NCBI GenBank assembly: GCA_020536535.1
Contig: JAHLWZ010000832.1
Coordinates: 1 to 64,000 of the forward strand
Direction of reading: 5' to 3'
Length of the DNA: 64,000 bases
DNA from: Pelomyxa schiedti
Taxonomy: Eukaryota; Evosea; Pelobiontida; Pelomyxidae
The notes under the pieces are model-generated. The model did no database searches. It saw only the letters and a program-made list of their open reading frames with translations, and had not been told where the DNA came from. Numbering within the stretch: the stretch's first letter is position 1; each line of letters starts with the position of its first letter. This document shows, in pieces, positions 38,410-51,190 of this stretch. The translations under genes were made by a program, and so were the position numbers.

Positions 38410-40847
38410 ATGCGGTTTGCAGTTCTGTTGGTTGCTCTTGCATCGTTGTTGTCGGTGTCACTTTGCGCGCCGCCCCGCACATTGCGTCATATTGGACCTA
38501 CTCTTAAAGATGTGATTTACGCCGCCGGACAACCCAAATCGTCACGTGACTTTTACGAACGCATGACCGCTCTTGCTGCTCTGGGCTATCTCCCTAGGGA
38601 ACACGAGCAATCTGTCTGCGAAAACGCCGTCTCTCACCTCCAGCAAATTGTACAACGGCTCACCAGTGAAACCAAGTCCGCAGACATTGTTATCGATCTG
38701 GATTCTCTCTTGGGAATCTCCGTCACCTTCGGGTGTGAGCTCCAAATCGCTGAAGATACCATCATGGCGATAGCCGACACCGAGGCGTACTCCACTCTCG
38801 ATGAACTGTTTTACGCTGTTAAAACGCTCGAATTCGCTGCCGTGAAGGGTATCCACCTAGCTGATGACGTCACACTCGCGGAGTTCGTGGAAAAGGTGAT
38901 TGACTTGTTAGGTCATTTGCCACTCATTGTGTTCAGATAATGGAGTTGGAGTCTGACGGCTACTTCCTGACTGAAGCCGCGTCCCAATCGGTTCTTGCTC
39001 ATAATTACCCAAGCAAAAATTTAAACATCTTTCTCATTCCAGACGACCTTGTTCAACACTGGGTTGGCACTTTCAGCTTTGGGGAAACTTCATAAGCTTG
39101 GTGCCAATATCGAGGATGTGGAGAAGCTTCAAACAATGCTGGATGTCATTTTTGACCAACTGCAATACAAAAACAAAGTATTGGGATTCTGGTCTGATGG
39201 TGAGGAGGAAGACCGTGTGCGAGTAACTTCTGCACTGTTCTCTGGGTTGGTAGCCTTCTCAGAAGTTGTCAAGTTCGATGTACCTGAGGTATAGCATCCC
39301 GGTGCCCAACTTTACACCAAAATAACTTCTTTATCCTCCAGGCTAAGATTTCTGACATCCAACGGTTCTTGTTGAGGTACAAACCCTCATCTCCATCTGA
39401 AGCATACTGGCAAGTGATGGGGTTGATTTCACTGCACCGAAATCCGTTTGCCAAAATCATTGCCTCAGTTGAGCCTTTGGAAACCTCCTTTTTAACTGGA
39501 GAGACTGCCAACCTTGTGGTATGGAAGCATGTATGAAGGGTCAACATGTTCATACAGTTTTAGGTTGGTGTTTTTGATCTTATGGGAGTTTTGATTCAAG
39601 ATCATTTCCTTGTATTACTAACTGGGAAGACATCTCACGAAGTGCCCAGGGCTTTCATTGAATCCACACCTGGAGTTTATTCTCTCGCAGTTCCAATGTA
39701 TGATATATCGATCTTATACATGTAGTGATTGCATTCAGGGTGGAGCCAGGTTACTATGAGACTTCTGTTACCGCCTCGGCTTCCAACCCTGAGGATAAAT
39801 ATATTGCATTGGAGTCTCTCAAAATTTCCTTTACTGTGAGTGATCGTCACTTCACCAACTTCTAAATCGCCTATCTAGGCTCTTGGAGTTATTGATGTTC
39901 CCTCTGTGGAGACCAACCAAACTAACGGGTTTGATAGTTCGATCTGAGGGAAATACTAACAAATAACAGAAAACTCATCTATCCCGCGAAGTACACCGAC
40001 GATTTGGTTATTTCTCCATCTTCACCAATTTCTTTCACCTTCTCGGTTTTGTACGCAACTCAAAAGAAAACAATTTTCTTATCTGTCTCAGGGACAAGAT
40101 GTCTGGCAAACCAATGTCTGTTCAGCAGGCAGCACTTCTCTTTACATCAGGGGATTCTGTTATACAACCCCCTGCAACTCTTACAGCTCCAGGGGTATAC
40201 TCTGTTGTGATGGTGTGTTTATATTGGCTTATAAACACTAACGACCAACTACAGAATCCAATCAAATTTTCTGCCGAGTCTGGGAAATATAAAATTTCTC
40301 TTGTTGCTGGTGACATCGCAGCCAAAAAGGTCAATAAAATAGCGCGTAACTTAAGTGTAAAAAATTCACACACTTTGTCATGTCAGCCAGTGGAATGGGA
40401 ACTCGGCACAGCTGCCATAACTTTCACCACATCCGTGCCTACAGGAGTCCGAGATGCTGTACTTTCTCCTAAGCCGGCAATAGAACACAAGTTCTCTGTC
40501 CCAGCACGGAGACCCGGTATTATTGTTTGGAGCACTTTCACTGGTTTAGTTTGCTTACCTTTTGTTGTCCTTGTCTTCTTCGTATGCTTCTTTTTCTGTG
40601 ACTCTGTCATAACACTCTTCACCAGTTGTTGCACATCGGAGTGTCTCTGGTTCAACCAGCCAACTTCTTGGCAACAGCAGCTTTCGCGGCCTGCATATGC
40701 AGCTATGCCGCCCTTCTTGTGGCTTACTGGCTGTGGCTTAACATGCTGCAGACACTCTTCATTATGGCACTTTTAGCAGTTCCCACTATGCTTTCTGCAA
40801 GAGCAGCGTTGTTGGGACGATCAGGAATTAAAGTTAAACAGCCTTAA
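38410..40847 (+). CDS. RPN2: Ribophorin II, oligosaccharyltransferase subunit (RPN2/Swp1)
   Basis: Many exons. The protein starts with a clear signal peptide (MRFAVLLVALASLLSVSLCA) and a luminal domain (TLKDVIYAAGQPKSSRDFYE, ADIVIDLDSLLG). Further exons give TLFNTGLALSALGKLHKLGA, FSGLVAFSEVVKFDVPE and IQRFLLRYKPSSPSEAYW. Later ones give VFDLMGVLIQDHFLVL, YETSVTASASNPEDKY and LSGKPMSVQQAALLFTSGDS, a hallmark of the family (cf. GKPMSVHQ). The last exons read AIEHKFSVPARRPGIIVWST and then hydrophobic segments (VLVFFVCFFF, ANFLATAAFAACICSYAALL, MLQTLFIMALLAVP) for the C-terminal membrane anchors. The subunit helps transfer N-glycans to nascent proteins in the ER. Its TAA overlaps the stop of the convergent neighbour. 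Confidence 0.85.
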
Positions 40848-43800
40848 ACGGAGGTGTTTTTATTGAATTCCGTTTGTTCAGTATTCTTTCCCTGTAGTCC
40901 GTCACATGAAGAAGTGACCTTGACATAGTGAAAATCCCCATTAGTGCCAGAGAAACTAACAGCAGAGGTTCCAGTGACTAGAGTCTGCCCATCACGAAGA
41001 GTCACTTTGATTGAGGAGGGTAAAACAGTGCCAGTGAATGAAATTGAAGTAGTCATGATAGAGGAGCCTTGTTGTGTGTCAAATGTGATGGTGAACTGGA
41101 GGCACTTGAATTTGAGGTTCGTGACTGTGAAGTGCCCGGTGGATTTGGGAGTGTGGAGATAGGACATGGGAAGTGTTGGTGCGAGGATGAAAGTGTCGGG
41201 GCTGGGTCCAGAACTGGTTACATACTCGCGGAATCCAATTATGGTTCTTATCTGAAGAGCGGTAAGATAGGTATTGTCTGGGCTGTAGTAATAATCAAAT
41301 ATAATGTATATTATATTATGTTATTAATAATTTCAGCGAAGTACAATCATGGAAAAGAGCGTGCCACCCCAGCCGTATCTGTAATGAGTTAGGGTAAGGG
41401 GGTAGTTGAATGAGTGTCAACGCTTCAGCTCCTCCAGGATTAGAAGGATCGAAGGTCACTGGCCAATATTCATTTGCCACTCCTGGAATTCGGAAGTTGT
41501 ATTCATCCGGGAGCCTGCAAGAAACTAAGAGCTCACCTGTAGTGAAGGAAACTACCCAACATCGATAGTTCCAACTGAACGAGTGACGTTTGCATCCCAC
41601 CGAGAGTAAATACGGTGGGCAATGGAAGATACAGAATCAGAGGCCAAGGAAGTGTAATTTGCTATGATACAACCTTCATTGTATGGATACAGATACCTGA
41701 TTGAAGTAAAGGAAAAATAATTTGTACACAGATTTTCAATGAGGATACGATCTATACTAATGTAAGCAAATTTATAAGTAATGCATGAACATACGGCCAC
41801 TCAAGCCAGGGACTGGAGGCAATCAAGAAATATTTCAATTTTGGACCCAGAATTTCAATTTGTTCCTGAGATGCCATTCCACAAGCTGTTTGGACATGAA
41901 TGTGGTTCACAGATACCCTTTACTATGACCTATGGGAGTTGTTTGCATCATAATGTCGAAGTAGTCCGGTATGATAATTGGTTGTCCTGTATTGGAATCC
42001 CAGTCTCGGAACTCTCCTTCATAAAACATGGACTGTGTTCTCTCCTGCCCTCGTGATGCATAGTTGAATTCAATTAAGGAAGCTCTTTGTGCTCTTTGTG
42101 CCAGTATGAAAAATTAAAGGGTGGATATGTTTGCCAGTATTCTACATCTTCTCCTTTTCCCGCCATTGGAGCCAATATGGCCAAAATCGCACAAGCTTCA
42201 GCAGCAGCAGCTTCGACGTCCACCTGGCACACCATAAGGAAAAAGATGCCTTCAGGAAGAAAAAGGAAAATACAGTACGAATGTGAGAGGCAGCACCACC
42301 TGGATTTGAGCTGTTGAATCTGATTGAACCATCTTGACCACTTTCCCAGGAGCAATGACAGTGATACCATCCATCTGTGTCAGTCCGATGCTCCTGCCAC
42401 CATCTGAATGTTGTTGTTAACTTCGCCTAGTCTTTTCCAGTACCTCATATAGGAATTCAGATAAGGGTATATCTGTGTCAACCAGGTGACGTCTTGGTCA
42501 CGAGCATATATTGCCATAACAGTGTGGAGTGGTAAACACCAATTTGGAGCTGTCCCACATTCCGCGCCATCATCACATATCTTTAGGTGGATTAGCGAGT
42601 AATGAATGCCTTGTAAGTACCATGTTGAATGAACCATCTTCCCGAGAACATGGCACATGGGGTTCAGGGGTAAACATGAAGGTGGAAAGAAGAAGTTCTT
42701 TTGCAAGTGATATATTTGTATAACTGAGCAACAGTGCGTCTATGGAAGTCTCTGCCAGTACCTGGTAAACATTAATAGCCGAAATTGAGGGGAAAAACGT
42801 ACCTGTCTTGGGCTGAACGGTTGCATAGAGTCCCATACTCCATGATAAATTCCAACTGCATTTCTCACAGTGAACCTAACAGTTTCGAGGTCATAATTCA
42901 CGCCGTGTATCCACTCTTTTGGCCAGTCTCCTGTTAATTGTGGCGCCTTGTCCCAAAACTGGTCATCTTCTTGGATACGGGAATTGAGAGCAGTGACCGC
43001 TCCTATTGGAGGTTAATAATACCTACAGATTAGTTTAGGTTTACCTTGCTGAGCAATTGGATGAGAACCAAGTACAATTTTTTCAGACATTCCTCGGGTA
43101 AGGGTGAAAGTGATACTCTGCTTACCAGCAGCTGGAACCTGCACAAAGTGAAAATTGAAAAAAAAAGTAAAATGAATGGTACATTAAGGGAGTATGTGAG
43201 CATATTGTAAATAGATGAGCTTATCCCTCCCTCCCACGGGAAGGGTGTTGAGCACTGAGTCTCATTTGTCACCAGTGATGCACTTTCAATCCACTGATCC
43301 CACTGCGACTTAAATAGAGTACATTTGTGAGCAATACTACTGGATGAAGCTCCAATGCCGAAGACCGGACCACCTGCCCAGATTTTTGCTGAATCTGGAT
43401 TACTCAAAGAAATTTTTGTTACATTTCACACACCCAAAAGTACATCATAGGTCTGGTTGTAAAGCCCTCCAACAGCTCCATCACCTCCCCACCTTCACTT
43501 GTTAGAGTATTGGTGATTGCTCTATCTAGGTACCAAGTTTTCCAAGGGTAGCCATAAATATTGGAGAAATGGGCGAGAACGGTAGAAGCAGTGGTTTTAT
43601 GGTTAGAAAAAGTAAGTACGCATGTCAGTGCTTGGGAATTTTCTAAAATCTACTGGTGCGTGAAAGGTGCAATTGACCCGATGAGATACCTGATAAACCC
43701 ACTGAGCAGTAACATCCATATTGTCGTATGTAAAGTCATACGTCATTAATCTCAAGTTCTTTTAGTACAGCAACTAAAATTGTAGTATCTTACCTAGTGG

Positions 43801-44283
43801 TGTGGTGCTTAGATACAACTTCGATTCCATTTTGCAGGAAATCCTCTGTTTCGTGCAGCACCACACCATCAAGTTCTGTGATACAGTTACAATCTCATGA
43901 CATAAAGAAAGAATACCAAGAGAAATGTCTGCCACAGATAAATAGTTTGGTGGAAACATTGTGGCACCACTCCCATAACTGAATGGCAATGACCTTCCCC
44001 ACAGTGCGAAACCCAAAGGAGGCTGACTGCGCAGAATACCTTCAGAAACATTGACACAATCTTTCGAGTAAAGCTTTTTTTTTTCCCCTCGTTTCACACT
44101 CCTGCCCTATGAACATAAAGCACCACATTTAACAGCCAATAAATGCAAACCTGTTGGTGCAATGGCTGTGTGGGTTGGGTTGTCCAAGTACCCAAATGGC
44201 GTATAGTCCAAAGCAGGGTATGTTCCCCCTGACAATGCAACCAACAATGCAAACAACGAAATGAACTGACAAACAAGCAGCAT
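40844..44283 (-). CDS. Secreted glycoside-hydrolase-like protein, probable (alpha/alpha)6 fold
   Basis: A long gene with many short introns. It begins with a signal peptide (MLLVCQFISLFALLVALSGG, from 44283) and then YPALDYTPFGYLDNPTHTAI. Blocks include PPLGFALWGRSLPFSYGSGA (about 44020-43960), WIHGVNYDLETVRFTVRNAV and GIYHGVWDSMQPFSPR (about 42910-42800), YARDQDVTWLTQIYPYLNSY (near 42510-42450) and RYLYPYNEGCIIANYTSLAS (near 41690-41630). The C-terminus is a beta-sandwich-like stretch. The 'YDLET-R...G-WD-MQ-PR' and 'LYPYL..Y..YW' patterns recall six-hairpin glycosidases of the trehalase/GH63/GH65 type, but I cannot name the class. It is probably lysosomal or secreted. The stop overlaps that of ribophorin II. 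Confidence 0.5.
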
Positions 44284-44426
44284 TCAAAGGCACTGAGGAA
44301 TTTCGGATTATTTCGTTTTCTTTTTTGTGGTGGAAAGTGTAAACAACAAAAAAGGAAGTGATAGACTGGCCAGTGGAGTGGTTGAATGATTGTTTTATTT
44401 GGGTTTCCTTTGTCTGTTACAGTGGA

Positions 44427-45150
44427 TTAAAGAACGGAACCAGCGGTTGCAGCAACTCGGGGCCACAAATCAGCACACTCCTTACCAACTGGACCAGTGA
44501 TTGCAGAGCCCTTCATTTCTCCTTTGGGGTTTACAATGACACCGGCATTGTCTTTGGTTTTAGAAATGTCAGTAAGTAGGCCAAATAGGTGGCAATCCCA
44601 TCCCGCAAGGAAAGTGGCACACCTTCAAAGTAAATGAAGACACCATCGCGTCTGCGCCAAGGCTTCCTCTGCCTCACAATAATGGCAGAGTGGACTTAAG
44701 AGCAGGTTATGAAAGGAAGGTGAAATTATTACATTAATGTGGAGCGAGCTTCTTGCTCTTTGGGTTTTTTTGTGTGGGCTGATAATGCATACCCTTTTTC
44801 CTCAATTCGGGCTTGCCCTTCTTTACAGTAGCAAGGACAATATCACCCACAGATGCTGAGGGCAATCTGTTGAGCCTGCCGTGAATTCCCTTGACGGCAA
44901 TGACGTAGAGGTTCTTTGCGCCAGTGTTGTCGGCGCAGTTGATTACAGCGCCCACTGGAAGACCACACGTCATCCTGAATTTGTTTCCAGTAGCACCGGC
45001 TCTTCCTGTACATTAACAACAAGCGTAAATACAACGCCGATACCCCGTGTACAAAGTGGCGGGGCGACGAGAGGGGAAAAAAAAAAAAAAAACGGAGACA
45101 GTACGATACAGTAACCACTACAACAACACTGTACCTCTCTTTGAAGCCAT
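44427..45150 (-). CDS. RPL23: 60S ribosomal protein uL14 (L23)
   Basis: At least four exons. MASKR splits after its Arg codon over an intron of about 130 nt to [20 protein letters not shown], then [20 protein letters not shown] and [18 protein letters not shown]. The next exon (about 44710-44634) reads [20 protein letters not shown]. The last exon (about 44567-44427) is [20 protein letters not shown], then [15 protein letters not shown], ending AGSVL. This is the universally conserved protein at the subunit interface of the large ribosomal subunit. The length and sequence are normal. It is divergently paired with the NFX1-type gene. Confidence 0.95.
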
Positions 45151-45395
45151 TGTGAACGATAGGACCACAAGCGGGCGAGATCTACGACCACGAATAAAAT
45201 GAACGAAATGCTACGAACCTCAATAAATGATGTCAGGCTAAGCCACCAATTGATGGCTTTCTTTCTATCCGTCTATTCTATTTCCAAGTTTGACAGTTGT
45301 CACAGTGAATTAAAAACCCGGACATCTGTCTTTCCTGGTTGTATCTGACTTGCCTTTCATTTTTGCCAAAAAACTCGACAGCCACACAAGGCGTC

Positions 45396-48300
45396 ATGTA
45401 CTACCCTGCTCAATCTGCCGCAGCCCCGCAACAACAGGGCCGCGCGCCTGCGCCGATGTTTGGACACCCTAATTCATTGTGGTTTCCACCAAACCAGGAG
45501 CACCTCAGGCAACAGTACGCCATGCAGTATTGTTCGTACCATGGAATACCGTACACTCCTTCTGCCTTTCCTGGATTTCAGCTGCCGCCACAAGCACAAC
45601 ACGCCAATAGTTCACAAATACAACAACAAATAAAGGCAGCCAAGCACACTCAGAATACCCATTCTAGCACCACACCTCCAGTCACTGCATCTAGGCCAAA
45701 GACCCCTCCCACCGTTGTTGTGACAACACGTCCTGTCACTCCACCCACAGTTACAGTGCTCCACCACGCTGACCCACAAACCCAACCAAATGCCCCCCCT
45801 ACTTCGGTTTCTGGTACCCTAACTGCTGCAGTTCTACCCCCGGACACCACCGCAACAGTAAATTCTGAACCATCTGTGACGACACACACTTCCTCTCAAA
45901 CCTCCGTCACACCCGTGAAAACGCCACCAACTTCTCCTGTCTTATCATCAACACAGGCACCACTATGCAGCGCTCCCTCTTTAGCTACTGCAACTTCCTC
46001 GTCAACTTCTTGTGCCAACTCTTCAAATAGAAATAATTCAAGCACAGCCACACCAGGGTCTCTCACTGCAGACCACCCAACTATCACAATAATTACCACT
46101 TCAATAAACAATAGCGTTACCACCACTACAACAACAACTGTACCAACGGGCTCTTCTGCAGCACGTACAACAGAGTGTGTCGAACAAAGTACCCTTTGTG
46201 CTCAAATGACAAAGAAGATTGAAACTAATTCTTATGAGTGCATGATCTGCTTTGAAGTTATTCCTGTATGCAGGAATATCTCCAATAGAGCATATGATTT
46301 ATATTTTTTTTAGAGAACTGCAGATATCTGGTCATGTGGGAAGTGTTGGGGACTTTTTCATATTCAGTGTATAAAGAAGTGGAAAGAGACCTCTAATCGT
46401 ATTTCTTCTACACTGATCTATCTTATTTTGATCGTGTACTTTAGAACAGGCCCCTACTCCTCACACAATTGATGCAATTTTACACCCCCCACCAAAAGGT
46501 ATTGTAGCTTTCCTATGTATGGCGCTTTGACTTCAGTAGTTGATACACGTAATTGGCGTTGTCCAACTTGCCGATATGAGTTCTTAACTCCCCCAAAGTC
46601 CTCTTGCTATTGTGGAAAAGTGGAGAATGCCTCAAGCCACAACCTTTATGCCTTACCGCACTCGTGTGGTGCGAGATGCGGTAGAAGCCGAGTGGGCACT
46701 CCTTGTCCACATGAATGTACACTTGTGTGCCACCCTGGTCCATGCCCACCGTGTGTGGTTTTCTGAGTTTCTTTTTGTGTGACTCGGTCCAACTAGATGT
46801 CCCGCATTAGGACCCGTTCGCAATTGCTTTTGTGGGAGGACCAAGTACGCAACTCGCTGTTCAGATATTGATAACGGGCAATCCTGTGGTGCGATATGCG
46901 GGCAATCTCTCAACTGTCTCAAGCATACATGTGCGTCTCCATGCCACCCAGGTACTGGTTTTTCAATTTTTCGAAGTACATGTGTTCATTCTTACTTTCA
47001 GGAAAGTGTAAGCCTTGCCCAGAGGCTGTCGAACAAAAGTGTTACTGTGGGAGAGTTACAGAGTCTCGTGCTTGTGGCACTGGGAGTCTGGATCAGTCAC
47101 AAGGAGAAGATAGATACTTCTGTTGTAATCAAGTTTGTGACAAGTGTGTTCATCCCAAATTTACTAGATTAGTGTAACAATTATTTCAGGCAACTTGACT
47201 GTAAGAATCACAACTGTAAAAAGTTGTGTCATGCAGGACCTTGCGGAGACTGCGAACTTCTCCCATCACAGGTCACAACTTGCCCCTGTAAATCGGTCAG
47301 TTCCACCTCAGCTTGCTTATTTCCCTGTCTAATCTGACCCAACAGGTTCCACTTTATAGGTTACTGAAAGAAGAAAGAAAGAGCTGCCTGGATGAGATAC
47401 CAACTTGTGGTCGGCCCTGTAACAAGAAATTAGAATGTGGGCACAACTGCCTTGCGTGTTGCCATACTGGTCCCTGTCCACCCTGTACAACAGAGGTTGT
47501 CTATTTTTTATTATTTATTTACTGTGTCTGAATGTCTATTAATGTACTATGAAGGTTCATGTATATTGTAGATGCAAATCAACCACCGCGTTGCGTCCCT
47601 GCACCTCCAAGAATATTCCTGTCTGCAATAAAGTACAATTCTAGCTATTCTGGAAAACTCCTAATACCAGGATAGCCGTGTGAAGTTATGAAATCATGTG
47701 GACGTCATCTCTGCCGCACTGTGTGTTGTCCGTCTAGATGTGCGGAGGATATCCCTGGCAATCACGTTTGCAGAATTGTGTGTAACAAACAGCTGGAATG
47801 CCGGAAACACAAGTGTGAGGTAACAACTCCCCTATTTATGTGCTGCACATTCATATTTTTACAGATACTATGTCACCTGGGACCCTGTCCATCTTGCTTC
47901 AAGGTTAAGATGGAAGAAGTGAGTTGCCGATGTGGAAAAACCGTGCTACACCCTCCAATTCCATGTGGAACGAAACTGCCACCAGTAAATAAACGTCTCC
48001 TTTTCCCTTTGTTCATTTTTCTAGTGCCCATTTCCTTGCTCTATTCCTCGAAAATGTGGTCACAAGGATGTACCAGTGTATGGGGACATGCATTCATGCC
48101 ATCAAGGGGCATGCCCGCCCTGTACAGTATGTTTGAGAATTAACGTAGAATTACTAAAATTCACTGTAGATGTTGGTATCTAAAATGTGTATGGGAGGTC
48201 ACGAGCTGAGGAAAAATGTTCAATGTTATCTCGAGTCAGTGTCATGTGGTAAGGTATGCGGGAAACAACTTCCCTGTGGCCTACATCTTTGCCAAAAACT

Positions 48301-49933
48301 GTGTCACCTTGGGCCTTGCTTTGAGCCACCTCCTCCAGCAAAGCCAGCAGCTGACAAGCAATCCCGCAAAAAAAATAAGAAGAAAAAGAAGTCTGCACAC
48401 ACATCTTCTACCACCCTCTCCACTGAAGCAACTCCTTCCAATCAACCAACCGAGACAACACAAACAAGTGTCGTGAAGCCTCTCACCGAACAGCCCACTA
48501 ATGGGCAACCCTCGGAGCAATCAGCATCTAGTGCACAGCAGAGCAAACCAAATACCAGCACCAGTAGTAGTGCGGTGACTTTATCTCAGACGAGCCAACT
48601 AACCCCCTCAGTTCCTCCAAAGTAGTAAGTCATTTCCCACTCACCTTCTGACTTTGTATCAGAATCTCTTGTGGGCAAGTCTGTGGAGCCAAAAGAACTA
48701 CATGCCAACATTTGTGTAAGGCGACATGCCATCCAGGAACCCCGTGCCCTTCCATACTATGCACAGATTATGTAGCGTTTGTCTTCTCAACCTATTTTTT
48801 CTCACTTAAGATCAAGATTAACATTTTCTGCCCCTGCAAGCGGAGGTGCGCCCAAGTTGAATGTCTTCATGGTGGAAAGCCAAATGAAGGCTTTGCTGGT
48901 CCTGAACAAAGGGAATTGGAATGTGATGAGGAGTGTGCTGTATTGTCAAGAAACAAGCGCCTGGCTGATGCTTTGGGGATTATGCCGTATTTTATCCCTT
49001 CGATCCCTGCATCTACTTATTTCTTCTCAGGGAAGTTGGGGCTCCAAGTTACCCAAAGGTTTTGGTGGTTCTTGGAAAATCACAAATGCCTTTCTTACTT
49101 CATGTGGAAGAGATTTTGGGTCAGTTTGTATCCTCAACCAAGTAGGTCACAAACAATTCCAACAACTGGTGTTAATCTCCATCCCAGCCCAACTGTGGTG
49201 CTGTCAGCTGTCGATAAAGGCCGTAGACAACTTCTTGTTCAACTTTTGCGATATTATGGTCTCTATACAACAGCTTTCACAAATCCCTCTCCAGGACAAA
49301 CACAAGAAATGATTTTAACAAAAACCCCCCAGACCAGAGTGTACTACACGTATTATGAGTTTAATAGTGGAACTAACTCCTAAACAGACCTTCCGTACTT
49401 CTTTCACAAGTTGCAATCTCATCATCCAATGCATCGCAAGACCCGACTGTCACAATTCTCAGTTATGGTGAGGATGAAGCGCCGCAATTCCTAATGTCCC
49501 TTGGGAACCTTGATTCCGGAGCTGTAAACTTGAAATATTTATTGGGGAAAGACTCCTGCATCCAGTGGCTTGACAAGCGCACTTGCTTGGTTCTTTTCAA
49601 AAGACCGGAGCAGATGAATGCCGCGATAAAGAATTTGAGTTGCACGTTTGTAGTGGAAACCCCACCTTCACACTGTGACCCAAGTATGATCCCTCAACTC
49701 CCTTGCGCATGTAGTCTAACTCAAAACAACAAATAAAATCAGCTAAAGGACCCAAGCCACCCAGACCTTACAAACCCGCAACACCAGCACCAACAACCAA
49801 TGTGTGGGTGCAGAGGCAGCAGAGCCGCAACCCTGCCGCAGCCGCGGCCGCCTTACACCCGCCTACGGAGGAGCCCACATGGAGACAAAACAACAACTAC
49901 TACGCCCACCTTCAAACTGACGAGACCGAGTAG
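45396..49933 (+). CDS. NFX1-type zinc-finger protein with RING-like and R3H domains
   Basis: The first exon (45396-about 46266) is a Thr/Pro/Gln-rich disordered region ending in YECMICFEVI, the start of a RING/PHD-like finger. The finger is finished in the next exons (IWSCGKCWGLFHIQCIKKW, NWRCPTCRYEF). Repeated NF-X1 fingers follow with the C-H-C spacing: CHPGPCPPC, CFCGRTKYATRCSDI, CASPCHPG, CYCGRVTESRACG, CKKLCHAGPCGDCE, CGHNCLACCHTGPCPPC, CRKHKCE and CHLGPCPSC, up to about 48330. A Lys/Ser/Thr-rich linker and a last finger (QVECLHGG) lead to an R3H-like region (LHPSPTVVLSAVDKGRRQLL, RYYGL; 49170-49270) and an RRM-like C-terminus (FKRPEQMNAAIKNL). NFX1 proteins are nuclear regulators with E3 activity and RNA/DNA binding. 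The final exon is Pro/Ala-rich and ends at TAG 49933. Confidence 0.85.
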
Positions 49934-50233
49934 GCTCTCGTCATTCAATTCCATTAAAACAACTATTTTGTTTTTTGTTTTTCGTTTTTCGTTTTTCTTT
50001 TGGTTTTTGGCACTAGGGGTTTTAATTTTTGTGAAGAGTGAACGTTCCAGCCCACAGCTAATAGTCTTGGGTACTGGCTCCAAACCATTCTAAATCACAT
50101 AATAAAGAAAGAGGAAAAAACTCCGTTTACTTTTTTTGAATGTGGCTCGCGGCTCAGACCAGCGTAGAAAATGAAAAAATTAATGGCCCCGCTCAGAATC
50201 GAACTGAGATCAAGAGAGCCAAAATCTCCCATA

Positions 50234-50253
50234 CTAACCATTATACTACGGAG
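50234..50253. repeat. Target-site duplication, copy 1
   Basis: CTAACCATTATACTACGGAG, identical to 51424-51443. The flanking bases differ on both sides, so the duplication is exactly 20 bp. It lies in the 5' half of the tRNA-Gln gene. Confidence 0.95.
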
Positions 50254-50464
50254 GTTAAGCCCACACAAACGGCAGGCGTGTGTTGAAATTATTACTGAAA
50301 AACAGTGAAGCGGGGGGGCTTCTAGTGTACTGTGGATGGCGTGGATGTTTGTGCGGTGTGCTTGACTGCTACGCGGTGGTTGTGTGGTTATGGTGAGGCT
50401 GCTACATTATGTGTGTTACTGATCAAAGGCGGTTATGCGATGGTCCGGGTCTTCTCCCCGGTGT

Positions 50465-51190
50465 TTATGGAGGGTGGTAGATGTGATTGGGAGGGATCAC
50501 AGCTTCCAAGTCAATCTTCGATTGAGTTGGAAGACCAACGTTCCTCCTTAATTCGAGCAGGGCCAAATTTTGGGGCAGGGTTGACACGTGGTAGTTGTAT
50601 AAGCCTACCAGATTCCTAGCGGCGGATTTAGCGGAGTTCGGGGTGTTAGGTGTGACATTCAGAGTCTTCAGGGAGTTTAACCGGAGCTCCTTGCGGATTG
50701 CAGCGTTATGGCGGCATGTGTTGAGGATGTGCTTGACCGATTCCGGGGAATTGCAGCCGTGCCGGCATGTTGAGGCGATGTGGAGGATGTGGGACATGCG
50801 GTTATTCAGGGGCTTCATGCCGGTTGCAATTTGGAGAGCGTGGTTCCGCAGGGTTGGAGGGATTCCCTTGGTGTTGAGGTTCTTGACCAGGTTGATCCAG
50901 TGAGCCGCTGTTGGTTTCTCTGTCATTGTGGTCCGAAGCTTGTGATGCAGGGATTTTCCCGGGCGTTCGTCCAGGATTGCCCTGTAAATGTCAGTGGGGT
51001 TCCTGAGAGTCGGTGGAATCTTCTCATTGAACGTGTGGATTAACTGCAGTGGGGAGGTAGGTAAGACCTTCTTCGGGTCTGTGCGGTTTGGATGCCTGAG
51101 GGCCGACACGGCGGTGGCAACATTCCACCAAGCCATGTCCAGCAGGGGGGTGGCAAAGCCACCCCCAGGGAGGGAATGGAATGACGACAT
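50465..51190 (-). pseudogene. C-terminal remnant of a LINE reverse-transcriptase protein
   Basis: 241 codons open on the minus strand inside the retroelement. The stretch CRHGCNSPESVKHILNTC followed by RHNAAIRKEL is the zinc-knuckle-like CX3C...HX4C found C-terminal to the reverse transcriptase in LINE ORF2 proteins. Upstream residues look like the thumb region and the catalytic RT motifs (FADD box) are absent, so it is 5'-truncated and not autonomous. The frame is intact with no stop, which suggests a recent insertion. Confidence 0.7.
51153..51175. repeat. GC-rich hairpin inside the retroelement
   Basis: GGGGGTGGC, a loop of AAA, then GCCACCCCC: a perfect 9-bp stem with a 3-nt loop, lying next to the start of the LINE-derived frame. 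Confidence 0.8.
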
